Positions 57,358 through 64,000 of a DNA stretch of 64,000 bases are shown piece after piece. Location of the stretch: NCBI RefSeq assembly GCF_018863195.1, contig NZ_JAHKRT010000005.1:62001-126000 (forward strand), given 5' to 3'. The notes beneath the pieces were generated by a model, which had not been told where the DNA came from, did no database searches, and was given only the letters and a program-made list of their open reading frames with translations. The position numbers and the translations under genes were made by a program. This DNA is from Sphingomonas quercus (lineage in GTDB: Bacteria > Pseudomonadota > Alphaproteobacteria > Sphingomonadales > Sphingomonadaceae). Position 1 is the stretch's first letter. Every line of letters begins with the position of its first letter.

Positions 57358-58454
57358 CAGTCCGCCAGCCACGAGGTGACCGGGTGGCCGGAAGCGCGGC
57401 GGACATAGGCCTGGATGAGGCGCACGACATGGAACACGCAGGAGATCACAGTCCACCACACCACGCCGAGCAGGCCGAGCCGCGGCTCGCCGGCGAGCAG
57501 GCTCGCGAACAGTATCACCATGTTCGGATTGCGTCGCGCCGTGATCAGGCGGAAGCGACTGTCGATCCGTTCCCAGACATGGATGTGGATGCCGCGGAAG
57601 CTGGCGATGAACGCCCCTTCCACCAGCCGCTGCACGGCGTAGCCGGCGACGAGGATCGCCACCACCGACCATAGTTCCGCCGGGCTCATCGCCTGGCCCC
57701 ACGCGCCGAGCCCCGCGCCCCACGCCCAATACCAGAAGGGCGGGTGGACGAGGTCGACGCCATGGTCGATGATGTTGCCGATCGACGAGGAGGTGCCGGT
57801 GCAGCGGGCGAGCTTCCCGTCCACCGTATCGAGCACCATGAAGACGAGGCCGGCCGCCAGCCCTTCCCAATAACGTCCGTCGCGGAACAGGAAGAACGCC
57901 CACACGCAGAGCGCGATGCCGATCAGCGACACCATGTTCGGCGACAGGCGCAGCATCGCCGCCAGCCGGGTGAGGTGGAAGGCGGCGCCGCGCCACAGAT
58001 AGAGAGTGAGCAGGTCGGTCACGCCCTTATAGGCGCCGTCATAGCTCGCCTTCTCGATGCGGCGGCGATTCTCCTCGGTGAGCGGCAGGACATAGGCATC
58101 CTCCCGCTTGCGCAGCGTCTCATTGTAGAGCGAGGCGTCGCGCTCGCCGTCGCGGATGTCGTCGAGGCCGGTGCGGCCGGCGGCATCCGGATAATGGGCG
58201 AGCACGACGCGACCGCCATAAGCCATCGCCCGCCCCGGCGCCTTCTTCACCCAGGCGAGCCACGCCGGATCCCAGGCAAAGCCGAGATCGGCGACGATCG
58301 CTGGCCCCGTCGCGGGCATGCGCTCCACAGGCGCCAGCCCCGCCTTCACCGCGAAGCGGCGCATGCGCTCGACCGGGCTCAACCCGTAGATCGTCACTTG
58401 ATTGGCACCTTCGGTGACGAAGGCGGTTTTCACCCCTGCCGATGCATCGTTCAT
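57357..58454 (-). CDS. CDP-alcohol phosphatidyltransferase with degenerate N-terminal domain
   Basis: 365 residues. The catalytic signature D-x2-DG-x2-AR-x8-G-x3-D-x3-D is complete at 209-234 (DTVDGKLARC ... GNIIDHGVD) within about six membrane helices (170-350). Residues about 15-125 form a soluble domain (IYGLSPVERMRRFAVKAGLA, IVADLGFAWDPAWLAWVK, RVVLAHY) that looks like a worn-down nucleotidyltransferase fold; PLTEENRRRIEKASYDGAYK links the two. It transfers a phospho-alcohol from a CDP-activated donor. AGAGG precedes ATG 58454. First gene of the three-gene operon, divergent from the mla operon by 82 bases. Confidence 0.88.
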   Translation of the reverse strand: MNDASAGVKTAFVTEGANQVTIYGLSPVERMRRFAVKAGLAPVERMPATGPAIVADLGFAWDPAWLAWVKKAPGRAMAYGGRVVLAHYPDAAGRTGLDDIRDGERDASLYNETLRKREDAYVLPLTEENRRRIEKASYDGAYKGVTDLLTLYLWRGAAFHLTRLAAMLRLSPNMVSLIGIALCVWAFFLFRDGRYWEGLAAGLVFMVLDTVDGKLARCTGTSSSIGNIIDHGVDLVHPPFWYWAWGAGLGAWGQAMSPAELWSVVAILVAGYAVQRLVEGAFIASFRGIHIHVWERIDSRFRLITARRNPNMVILFASLLAGEPRLGLLGVVWWTVISCVFHVVRLIQAYVRRASGHPVTSWLAD

Positions 58455-58536
58455 TTTTTCCCTCTGCCAGCTTTCCGGCCGAATGCCAGCCCCGCCGCTT
58501 GCGCGGCGACGGCTTACGTCGCATCGTTACGCCCGC

Positions 58537-59634
58537 ATGAATGCCCCTGCCGCCTTCACCGTCGATGACGGCACGCTGCGCTTCTCGGGCGCGATGACCC
58601 TGGCCCGCATCGGCGATCTGCCCACTCGCCTGGATAGGATCGTCGAGGCGCCGCGCGCCGTCGATCTGTCGGGTGTGGAGCGGATGGACACGGTCGGCGC
58701 CTGGATGATCCATCGGCTGGTGCGCGATCACGACGTCCGGGTCGAGGGCGCCAGCAAGGACGCGCAGCGCCTGCTCGAACAGGTCGGCAAGCTCGATTCG
58801 CCGTTGCAGATGCGCCCCGAGGCAACGCCGTCCTTCTTCCGCGTCACCGGCCAGATTGGCGCCGCCGCCGTCCAGGCCGGGCGCACGCTGCACGGCCTGC
58901 TCGGCTTTTTCGGCGACATCGTCATCTCCACCTTCGGCATGCTCACCCATCCCGAGCGCATTCGCTGGCGAGCGATCTCGCGCCAGTTCGAGGTGGTCGG
59001 CGTCGAGGCGCTCGGCATCATCGGGCTGATGAGCTTCCTGATCGGCGTCGTCATCGCCCAGCAGGGCGCGGTGCAGCTCCGCCAGTTCGGCGCAGAGGTG
59101 TTCGCGATCAACCTCATCGGCCGCATCACCTTGCGCGAGCTTGGCGTGCTGATGACCGCGATCATGGTCGCCGGCCGATCGGGCTCGGCCTTCGCCGCGC
59201 AGATCGGCTCGATGAAGCTCGCCGAGGAAGTGGACGCGATGCGCACCATCGGCGTGTCGCCGATGGAGGCGCTGGTGATGCCGCGCGTCATCGCCACCGT
59301 CATCCTGATGCCGTTGCTCGGTTTCTATTCCTCGCTCATCGCGATCGTCGGCGGCGGGCTGTTCTCCTGGCTGTCGCTCGATATCCCGCCGATCACCTTC
59401 GTCAGCAGGATCCGCGAGGTGGTGCCGATCACCGATCTGTGGGTCGGGTTGCTCAAGGCGCCGGTGTTCGGGGTGATCATCGCCATGGCCGGCTGCTTCC
59501 AGGGCATGCAGGTCGAGGGCAATGCCGAACAGGTGGGGCTGCGCACCACCGCGGCGGTGGTGCAGTCGATCTTCCTTGTGATCGTGCTCGATGCCTTCTT
59601 CGCCGTCTTCTATTCCGCGATCGGCTGGGTGTGA
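58537..59634 (+). CDS. MlaE-family ABC permease with N-terminal STAS domain
   Basis: 365 residues. The first 100 residues form a STAS-like domain (LRFSGAMTLARIGDLPTRLD, VDLSGVERMDTVGAWMIHRL), fused here although MlaB is a separate protein in E. coli. The permease part has five to six membrane segments with FEVVGVEALGIIGLMSFLIG, VVIAQQGAVQLRQFG and MRTIGVSPMEALVMPRVIA, typical of MlaE/TTG2B. It moves phospholipids or similar lipids across the inner membrane. ATG 58537 starts the STAS domain; the stop overlaps the ATPase start by one base. Confidence 0.92.
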   Translation: MNAPAAFTVDDGTLRFSGAMTLARIGDLPTRLDRIVEAPRAVDLSGVERMDTVGAWMIHRLVRDHDVRVEGASKDAQRLLEQVGKLDSPLQMRPEATPSFFRVTGQIGAAAVQAGRTLHGLLGFFGDIVISTFGMLTHPERIRWRAISRQFEVVGVEALGIIGLMSFLIGVVIAQQGAVQLRQFGAEVFAINLIGRITLRELGVLMTAIMVAGRSGSAFAAQIGSMKLAEEVDAMRTIGVSPMEALVMPRVIATVILMPLLGFYSSLIAIVGGGLFSWLSLDIPPITFVSRIREVVPITDLWVGLLKAPVFGVIIAMAGCFQGMQVEGNAEQVGLRTTAAVVQSIFLVIVLDAFFAVFYSAIGWV

Positions 59635-60437
59635 TGGCCGGCGAGGATGTGATCATTTCCGTGCGGGGCGTGCGCAACGCCTTTGGCGAGCAGGTGGTTC
59701 ATGAAGGGCTCGACCTCGACGTCCGGCGCGGCGAGATCCTTGGCGTGGTCGGCGGATCGGGCACCGGCAAGTCCGTGCTGATGCGCTCGATCATCGGCCT
59801 GCAGACACCCGATACCGGATCGATCGAAGTGTTCGGCGAACCGATGATCGGCCGCACCGATGCCGAGACGGTGGATGTGCGCCGGCGCTGGGGCGTGCTG
59901 TTCCAGGGTGGCGCGCTGTTCTCGACGCTGACGGTGGCGGAGAATGTCGAGGTGCCGCTGCGCGAATATTATCCGGCGCTGGGCGAGACGCTGCTCGACG
60001 AGATCGCCTCGTACAAGATCGTCATGGCCGGGCTGCCGCGCGATGCCGCGCCGAAATTCCCGTCCGAGCTGTCCGGCGGCATGAAGAAACGGGCCGGTCT
60101 GGCCCGTTCGCTGGCGCTCGACCCGGAGCTGTTGTTCCTCGACGAGCCGACCGCCGGCCTCGACCCGATCGGCGCGGCCGCCTTCGATGCGCTGATCCGC
60201 AGCCTCAAGGAAACGCTGGGGTTGACGGTGTTCCTGATCACCCACGATCTCGACACGCTCTATGCGATCTGCGACCGCGTCGCCGTGCTGGCGGATCGCA
60301 AGGTGGTGGCGGTCGGAACGATCCCGGAATTATTGGCGTTGGACCATCCGTGGATCCGCGAATATTTCAACGGCCCGCGCGGCCGCGCCGCCGCCGGCGC
60401 GGCGGAACGCGAGGACGCAGGGCAGCCGGGGGCATGA
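59634..60437 (+). CDS. ABC transporter ATP-binding protein, MlaF type
   Basis: 267 residues. Walker A GGSGTGKS is at 40-47, the Q-loop in VLFQGGALFSTLTVAENV (characteristic of Mla ATPases), the signature LSGGMKKRAGLARSLAL at 146-162, Walker B LLFLDEPTAGLDP with Asp170 and Glu171, and the H-loop THDLD. The C-terminal tail (about 245-267) is polar and Ala-rich. It powers lipid transport with the permease upstream and the MCE protein downstream (7-base gap). Confidence 0.93.
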   Translation: MAGEDVIISVRGVRNAFGEQVVHEGLDLDVRRGEILGVVGGSGTGKSVLMRSIIGLQTPDTGSIEVFGEPMIGRTDAETVDVRRRWGVLFQGGALFSTLTVAENVEVPLREYYPALGETLLDEIASYKIVMAGLPRDAAPKFPSELSGGMKKRAGLARSLALDPELLFLDEPTAGLDPIGAAAFDALIRSLKETLGLTVFLITHDLDTLYAICDRVAVLADRKVVAVGTIPELLALDHPWIREYFNGPRGRAAAGAAEREDAGQPGA

Positions 60438-60444
60438 CGCGCTG

Positions 60445-61392
60445 ATGGAAACACGCTCGAACAACGTGCTCGTCGGCAGCGTGGTGCTCGGCCTGCTGGT
60501 CGTCACGCTGGCGTTCATCATCTGGATCATGAACGTGTCGGGCGGGCGCGACCAGCGCTTCGACATTTTCTTCAAGACATCGGTGGACGGCCTCGCCAAA
60601 GGCTCGACCGTGACCTTCTCCGGCGTGCCTTCGGGCCAGGTGCAGGAGATCAAGCTGATGCCGGACAGCCCGGAATTCGTGCGCGTCCGCATCAGCGTCA
60701 ACGAAGACACGCCGATCCTGCAGGGCACCACCGCGACCATCGCCGGCGTCGGCTTCACCGGGGTCAGCCAGATCAACCTCGACGGCGCCGTGAAGGGCGC
60801 CGCCCCGATCACCGAACCGGGCCCGTTCGGCGTGCCGGTGATCCCGACCAAGCCGGGCGCGCTGGGCGAGCTGCTCAACTCCGCGCCGCAGCTGCTCGAG
60901 CGGCTCACCACGCTCACCGAGCGATTGACGACGCTGCTTTCCGACGAGAACCAGAAGCAGTTCGCCGGCATCCTCGCCAATGTGAACCGGCTCACCGGGT
61001 CGCTCGCCGATCGCGGGCCGGAGATCGCCGCGACGCTGGCCGACACCCGCATCGCCGTGCAGCAGGCGGGCGCCGCGGCCGAGCAGATCGGCAAGCTTGC
61101 CGGCACCACCAACGAGCTGCTCGACAAGGACGGCCGCCCGCTGATCGGCGACCTGCGCAAGGCGGTCGCCTCGGCCCAGCATTCGATGGAGACGCTGGAC
61201 CAGACGATCGGCGAGGCGCGACCGGGCATCCGCTCGCTGTCCAGCCAGACGCTGCCCGAGGTCAACCAGCTCGTCCGCGACCTGTCGACGATGGCCGAGG
61301 CGCTGACCAACGTCGCCTCCCGGCTCGATGCGGGCGGGGCCGGCGGCGTGCTGGGCGGCCGGCGCCTGCCAGACTATAAGCCGAAGAAATGA
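60445..61392 (+). CDS. MCE-domain substrate-binding protein, MlaD type
   Basis: 315 residues. One membrane anchor (about 8-30, VLVGSVVLGLLVVTLAFIIW) is followed by an MCE domain (about 36-115, FFKTSVDGLAKGSTVTFSGV, VPSGQVQEIKLMPD, GFTGVSQINLDG). The rest is a helical, Gln/Thr/Leu-rich region (about 140-300) that may form a coiled-coil needle longer than that of E. coli MlaD. It carries lipid through the periplasm. The ATG at 60445 lies 7 bases after the ATPase stop, and the next gene starts at the stop. Confidence 0.92.
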   Translation: METRSNNVLVGSVVLGLLVVTLAFIIWIMNVSGGRDQRFDIFFKTSVDGLAKGSTVTFSGVPSGQVQEIKLMPDSPEFVRVRISVNEDTPILQGTTATIAGVGFTGVSQINLDGAVKGAAPITEPGPFGVPVIPTKPGALGELLNSAPQLLERLTTLTERLTTLLSDENQKQFAGILANVNRLTGSLADRGPEIAATLADTRIAVQQAGAAAEQIGKLAGTTNELLDKDGRPLIGDLRKAVASAQHSMETLDQTIGEARPGIRSLSSQTLPEVNQLVRDLSTMAEALTNVASRLDAGGAGGVLGGRRLPDYKPKK

Positions 61393-61400
61393 GGCCGACG

Positions 61401-61988
61401 ATGCGCTCACCCCTTCTCGCCGCCGCCCTCGCCCTGCCGCTCGCCGCGTGCATCAGCTTCGGGGCCAAGCCGCCGCCGACGCTGATGACGCTGAGCAACG
61501 CCAGCCCGCTCGCGCCCGGCCAGTCGGTAACGGCCAGGGAAGGCACCAGCATCACCATCTACGTGCCCTCCGCGCCGCCCGAATTGGGTGGCCTGCGCGT
61601 GCCGGTGAAGGCGGGGCCGAACGCGGTCGCCTATCTGAAGGACGCGCAGTGGGGCGACGCCCCGACCCGCCTGTTCCGCAACCTGCTCGCCGAGACGATC
61701 ACCGCCAAGACCGGCCGCGTGGCGCTCGATCCGCGTCAATATGTGCTGGCCCCGGGCGCGCGCCTGTCCGGCCGGCTGGTCGATTTCGGGATGGACGCCG
61801 GCACGGGACAGGTGACTGCGACCTACGACGCCATGCTCGTCCGCAAGGAAGGCGCGACCCTGGAAAGCCGCCGCTTCCAGGCCAAGGCGCAGGCCGCGAC
61901 CCAGGATGCGCCGGGCGTGGCGGCGGCGCTCAGCCAGGCGTCGAACCAGATCGCCGCGGAGGTCGCCGACTGGGTGGGCGCCGGCTGA
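61401..61988 (+). CDS. ABC-type transport auxiliary lipoprotein (PqiC/YmbA-like)
   Basis: 195 residues. The signal LLAAALALPLAAC gives a lipobox with Cys17. The body has the ABC_trans_aux pattern: TLMTLSNASPLAPGQ, VPSAPPELGGLRVPVKAGPN and AYLKDAQWGDAPTRLFRNLL, later GRLVDFGMDAGTGQVTATYD. Such lipoproteins sit in the outer membrane and dock MCE systems to it. GAGG precedes ATG 61401 at 6 bases; an ATG at 61389, overlapping the mlaD-type stop by 4 bases, is an alternative. Last gene of the four-gene lipid transport operon. Confidence 0.85.
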   Translation: MRSPLLAAALALPLAACISFGAKPPPTLMTLSNASPLAPGQSVTAREGTSITIYVPSAPPELGGLRVPVKAGPNAVAYLKDAQWGDAPTRLFRNLLAETITAKTGRVALDPRQYVLAPGARLSGRLVDFGMDAGTGQVTATYDAMLVRKEGATLESRRFQAKAQAATQDAPGVAAALSQASNQIAAEVADWVGAG

Positions 61989-62010
61989 GGACTCGGCCGG
62001 CCGCAAGCTT

Positions 62011-62028
62011 CTTTACAATTTGGTAAGG
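62011..62028. promoter_or_regulatory. AT-rich near-palindrome upstream of a PEP-CTERM gene
   Basis: CTTTACAATTTGGTAAGG stands out in the GC-rich context, 47 bases before ATG 62075. It is an imperfect palindrome and could be a regulator site or the promoter region. No match to a named site is claimed. Confidence 0.35.
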
Positions 62029-62074
62029 ATGATTCACTTCTCGGCGGGGATTTCGCCAGGGGGGTTTATCCAAT

Positions 62075-62650
62075 ATGCGCAAGTCGTTCGTCGCCCTGTC
62101 CGCCGCCGCGCTGCTGGGCGCTGCCACTGCGGCGCCAGCGGCTGTGATCAATTTCAGCTACGCCCTTTCCGACGGGATCGGCCTTGCCGGGGCCGAGGGC
62201 ACCGGCTCGTTCGAGACAAGTGTCGATGATGGCACGTTCGGCCTCGGCGACGTCACCGCCTTCTCGATGACGGGCACGGGCTTCCTCGTCATCACCCAGA
62301 CAGATTACAGCTTCGATCTCAGCAACCTGCTGGATGTGAACGGGGCGCTGAGCGGCGGCGCGCTGACCGACCTGTCGTTCAGCGTGAGCGGACCGGCGAT
62401 CTGGGATTTCGGCTTCCCCTTCGAAGGCAATTTCGAGTTCACCGTGACCGGGCTGGGCGCGGGCAATGTCGAAGGCAGCCTGACCTCGTTCGGCACGCAG
62501 GATCTGGCCGGCGACCTGACGGCGTCCGTCAGCGGCGCTCCCGGCTCGGTACCCGAGCCGGCGAGCTGGGCGCTGATGATCGTCGGCTTCGGCGTGGCGG
62601 GCGCGGCGCTGCGCGGGCGTCGGGGGCATGGGGCGGCTCTGGCCGCCTGA
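62075..62650 (+). CDS. PEPxxWA-CTERM sorting-signal secreted protein
   Basis: 191 residues. A signal peptide (about 1-23, LLGAATAAPAA) is followed by a beta-rich, acidic domain (FSYALSDGIGLAGAEGTGSF onwards) similar to small surface proteins of this class, and the sorting signal VPEPASWALMIVGFGVAGAA with a basic end LRGRRG. Only one or two charged residues follow, as usual. It differs in sequence from the other PEP-CTERM protein (47588-48235). Its binding partner or matrix role is unknown. Confidence 0.88.
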   Translation: MRKSFVALSAAALLGAATAAPAAVINFSYALSDGIGLAGAEGTGSFETSVDDGTFGLGDVTAFSMTGTGFLVITQTDYSFDLSNLLDVNGALSGGALTDLSFSVSGPAIWDFGFPFEGNFEFTVTGLGAGNVEGSLTSFGTQDLAGDLTASVSGAPGSVPEPASWALMIVGFGVAGAALRGRRGHGAALAA

Positions 62651-62710
62651 CACTCGACCCCGATGGGGCTGGAATGGCATGGAGGGGGCGGTGCTGCGGC
62701 CCCCTCCCCC

Positions 62711-64000
62711 TTACGCCAGACTTTTTGACACCTGCTCGAATACGTCCTTGCTGAGACCGGGCGTCGCCAGCATGCGTTCGAGCTCCGCCTTCATCAGCGC
62801 GGCCCGCGTCGGTTCCAGCCGGCGCCAGCGGCCGAGCGGGGGGATCAGCTTGGCCGCGGTCTGCGGATTGAGGCGATCCGCCGCCAGCACCATGTCGGCG
62901 AGGAAGCGGTAGCCGCGTCCCGAAGGATCGTGGAACGCATATTGGTTGGCGGTGAAGGCGCCGACCAGCGAACGCAGCCGGTTCGGGTTGGTCAGCGTGA
63001 AATCCGGATGCCTGGCCAGACGCTCGACCTGCTCCGGCGTGTCCGCGCGCATCGACAGCGCCTGGGTGGTGAACCATTTGTCCAGCACCAGCGAATCTCC
63101 CCGGTAGCGATCATAGAAGGCAGCGAGCGCCGTCTCGCGCTCGGGCGCAGTGCCGTTGGCGAGCACGCCGAGCGCACCCTGCCGGTCGGTCATATTGTCG
63201 GCATCGTTAAACTGGCCGAATGCGAGGGCGGCAGCATCCTCCGCACCGCCGACGGCGAGAAAGCCGAGTGCAATCGTCTTGAGCCGCCGCATGCCCTTGG
63301 CGGTCGGATTATATTCGAAGCGATTGCTGTGGTTGGCGGCGTAGATGGCGCGCCATTGCTCGAGCAGCTCGCGGCCGAGATCGCGGCGCAGCGCGTCACG
63401 GGTCCGGCGGATCGCCTCGGGATCGACGACGAGCATCTGATCGCCGACAAAGCTCTCGGTCGGGATCAGCATCGTCTCGGCGACGAAGGCGGGATCGAGA
63501 TGGGCGTCGGCCAGCGTGTCGCGCACCGCCGCGATCACCGGGCGATGATCCGCCTCCCCTCTCGCGGCACCGGCGACCAGCGTGTCGAGCATGAGCTGCT
63601 GCACCGCTTCATAACGGGCGAACGGATCGTCATCATGGGCCGAGAGGAAGGCAAGATCGGCGGGCGAACGATCGGTCTCGACGATCACCGGCGCCGAGAA
63701 GTCGCGGTTGATCGACAGGATCGGCCGCTCGGATACGCCTTCGAAGACGATTTCCTCGCGCGCGTCCTGCATCACCACCATCTGCGCGGCGAGGCGCTTG
63801 CCGGTCTCGGCGCTGAACAGGGCGAGCCGCAGCGGCAACACCATCGGCTGCTTGTCCCGCTGGCCGGGGGTGGCCGGAACGGACTGCTCCAGCGTAAGGC
63901 GAGCGCGGCCGCCGCCGGTCTCGTGGACGAGGGACGCCTTCACGCGCGGCGTGCCCGCCTGCGAATACCATAGCCGGAAGCGCGACAGATCCTCGCCCGA
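62711..64000 (-). CDS. pepN: Aminopeptidase N (C-terminal part; runs off the right edge)
   Basis: The frame is open from the right edge (reading SGEDLSRFRLWYSQAGTPRV) to a stop at 62711, 429 residues. This covers the end of the domain after the catalytic part, the beta-sandwich (LPLRLALFSAETGKRLAAQM, RPILSINRDFSAPVIVETD) and the helical C-terminal domain of the M1 family PepN of gram-negative bacteria (NPNRLRSLVGAFTANQYAFH, GYRFLADMVLAADRLNPQTA). The zinc motif HExxH lies beyond the window. The stop is 60 bases from the PEP-CTERM stop, convergent. Confidence 0.93.
   Translation of the reverse strand, partial: SGEDLSRFRLWYSQAGTPRVKASLVHETGGGRARLTLEQSVPATPGQRDKQPMVLPLRLALFSAETGKRLAAQMVVMQDAREEIVFEGVSERPILSINRDFSAPVIVETDRSPADLAFLSAHDDDPFARYEAVQQLMLDTLVAGAARGEADHRPVIAAVRDTLADAHLDPAFVAETMLIPTESFVGDQMLVVDPEAIRRTRDALRRDLGRELLEQWRAIYAANHSNRFEYNPTAKGMRRLKTIALGFLAVGGAEDAAALAFGQFNDADNMTDRQGALGVLANGTAPERETALAAFYDRYRGDSLVLDKWFTTQALSMRADTPEQVERLARHPDFTLTNPNRLRSLVGAFTANQYAFHDPSGRGYRFLADMVLAADRLNPQTAAKLIPPLGRWRRLEPTRAALMKAELERMLATPGLSKDVFEQVSKSLA

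Overview
The window is GC-rich, densely packed alphaproteobacterial chromosome, most likely from a member of the Sphingomonadaceae. The clues are the alphaproteobacterial complex I operon order with nuo genes followed by birA, coaX and an RNase J gene, two secreted proteins with the PEPxxWA form of the PEP-CTERM sorting signal, the RF2 and RNase E types, and intergenic palindromic repeats of a kind common in sphingomonads. No tRNA, rRNA, CRISPR array, insertion sequence or prophage was seen.

Layout. 1-2863: end of a nucleotidyltransferase-like gene, a degenerate Hpt-domain gene and, divergently, a large two-TM coiled-coil protein. 2864-3921: a tandem array of two-hairpin repeats, a frameshifted GIY-YIG gene and a terminator. 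3922-5124: an orphan RTX protein. 5569-24624 (minus strand): one long co-directional run nuoA-B-C-D-[NTF2-like]-E-[49-aa membrane protein]-F-[secreted repeat protein]-G-H-I-J-K-L-M-N-birA-coaX-rnj-DUF1467, with most junctions overlapping by 1-20 bases. 24908-29448: iron uptake (piuC-tonB, a siderophore receptor) with Fur-box-like sites, then a ribbon-helix-helix gene, phbB and hemH. 31342-33504: a lone molybdopterin oxidoreductase subunit.

33844-37594 (plus): lgt, an NDUFAF7-type methyltransferase (complex I assembly), pgeF and a DUF2279 protein. 37639-42314 (minus): prfB, a class A PBP and a cell-wall amidase. 42678-47561 (plus): rne, an M48 protease with TPRs and a DsbA-like protein. 47588-53495: PEP-CTERM protein, M28 peptidase, MFS transporter, transaldolase, DUF4197 lipoprotein. 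53627-55801: priA.

55940-61988 is the most interesting accessory stretch: a tight three-gene operon (CDP-alcohol phosphatidyltransferase with a degenerate N-terminal domain, NTP transferase, HAD phosphatase) that has the three activities needed to make a phosphodiester-linked head group or solute, divergent from a complete Mla-type lipid transport operon (permease with STAS domain, ATPase, MCE protein, auxiliary lipoprotein). The window closes with a second PEP-CTERM protein and the C-terminal part of pepN.

All assignments come from reading the sequence and remembered family motifs; no database search was possible.
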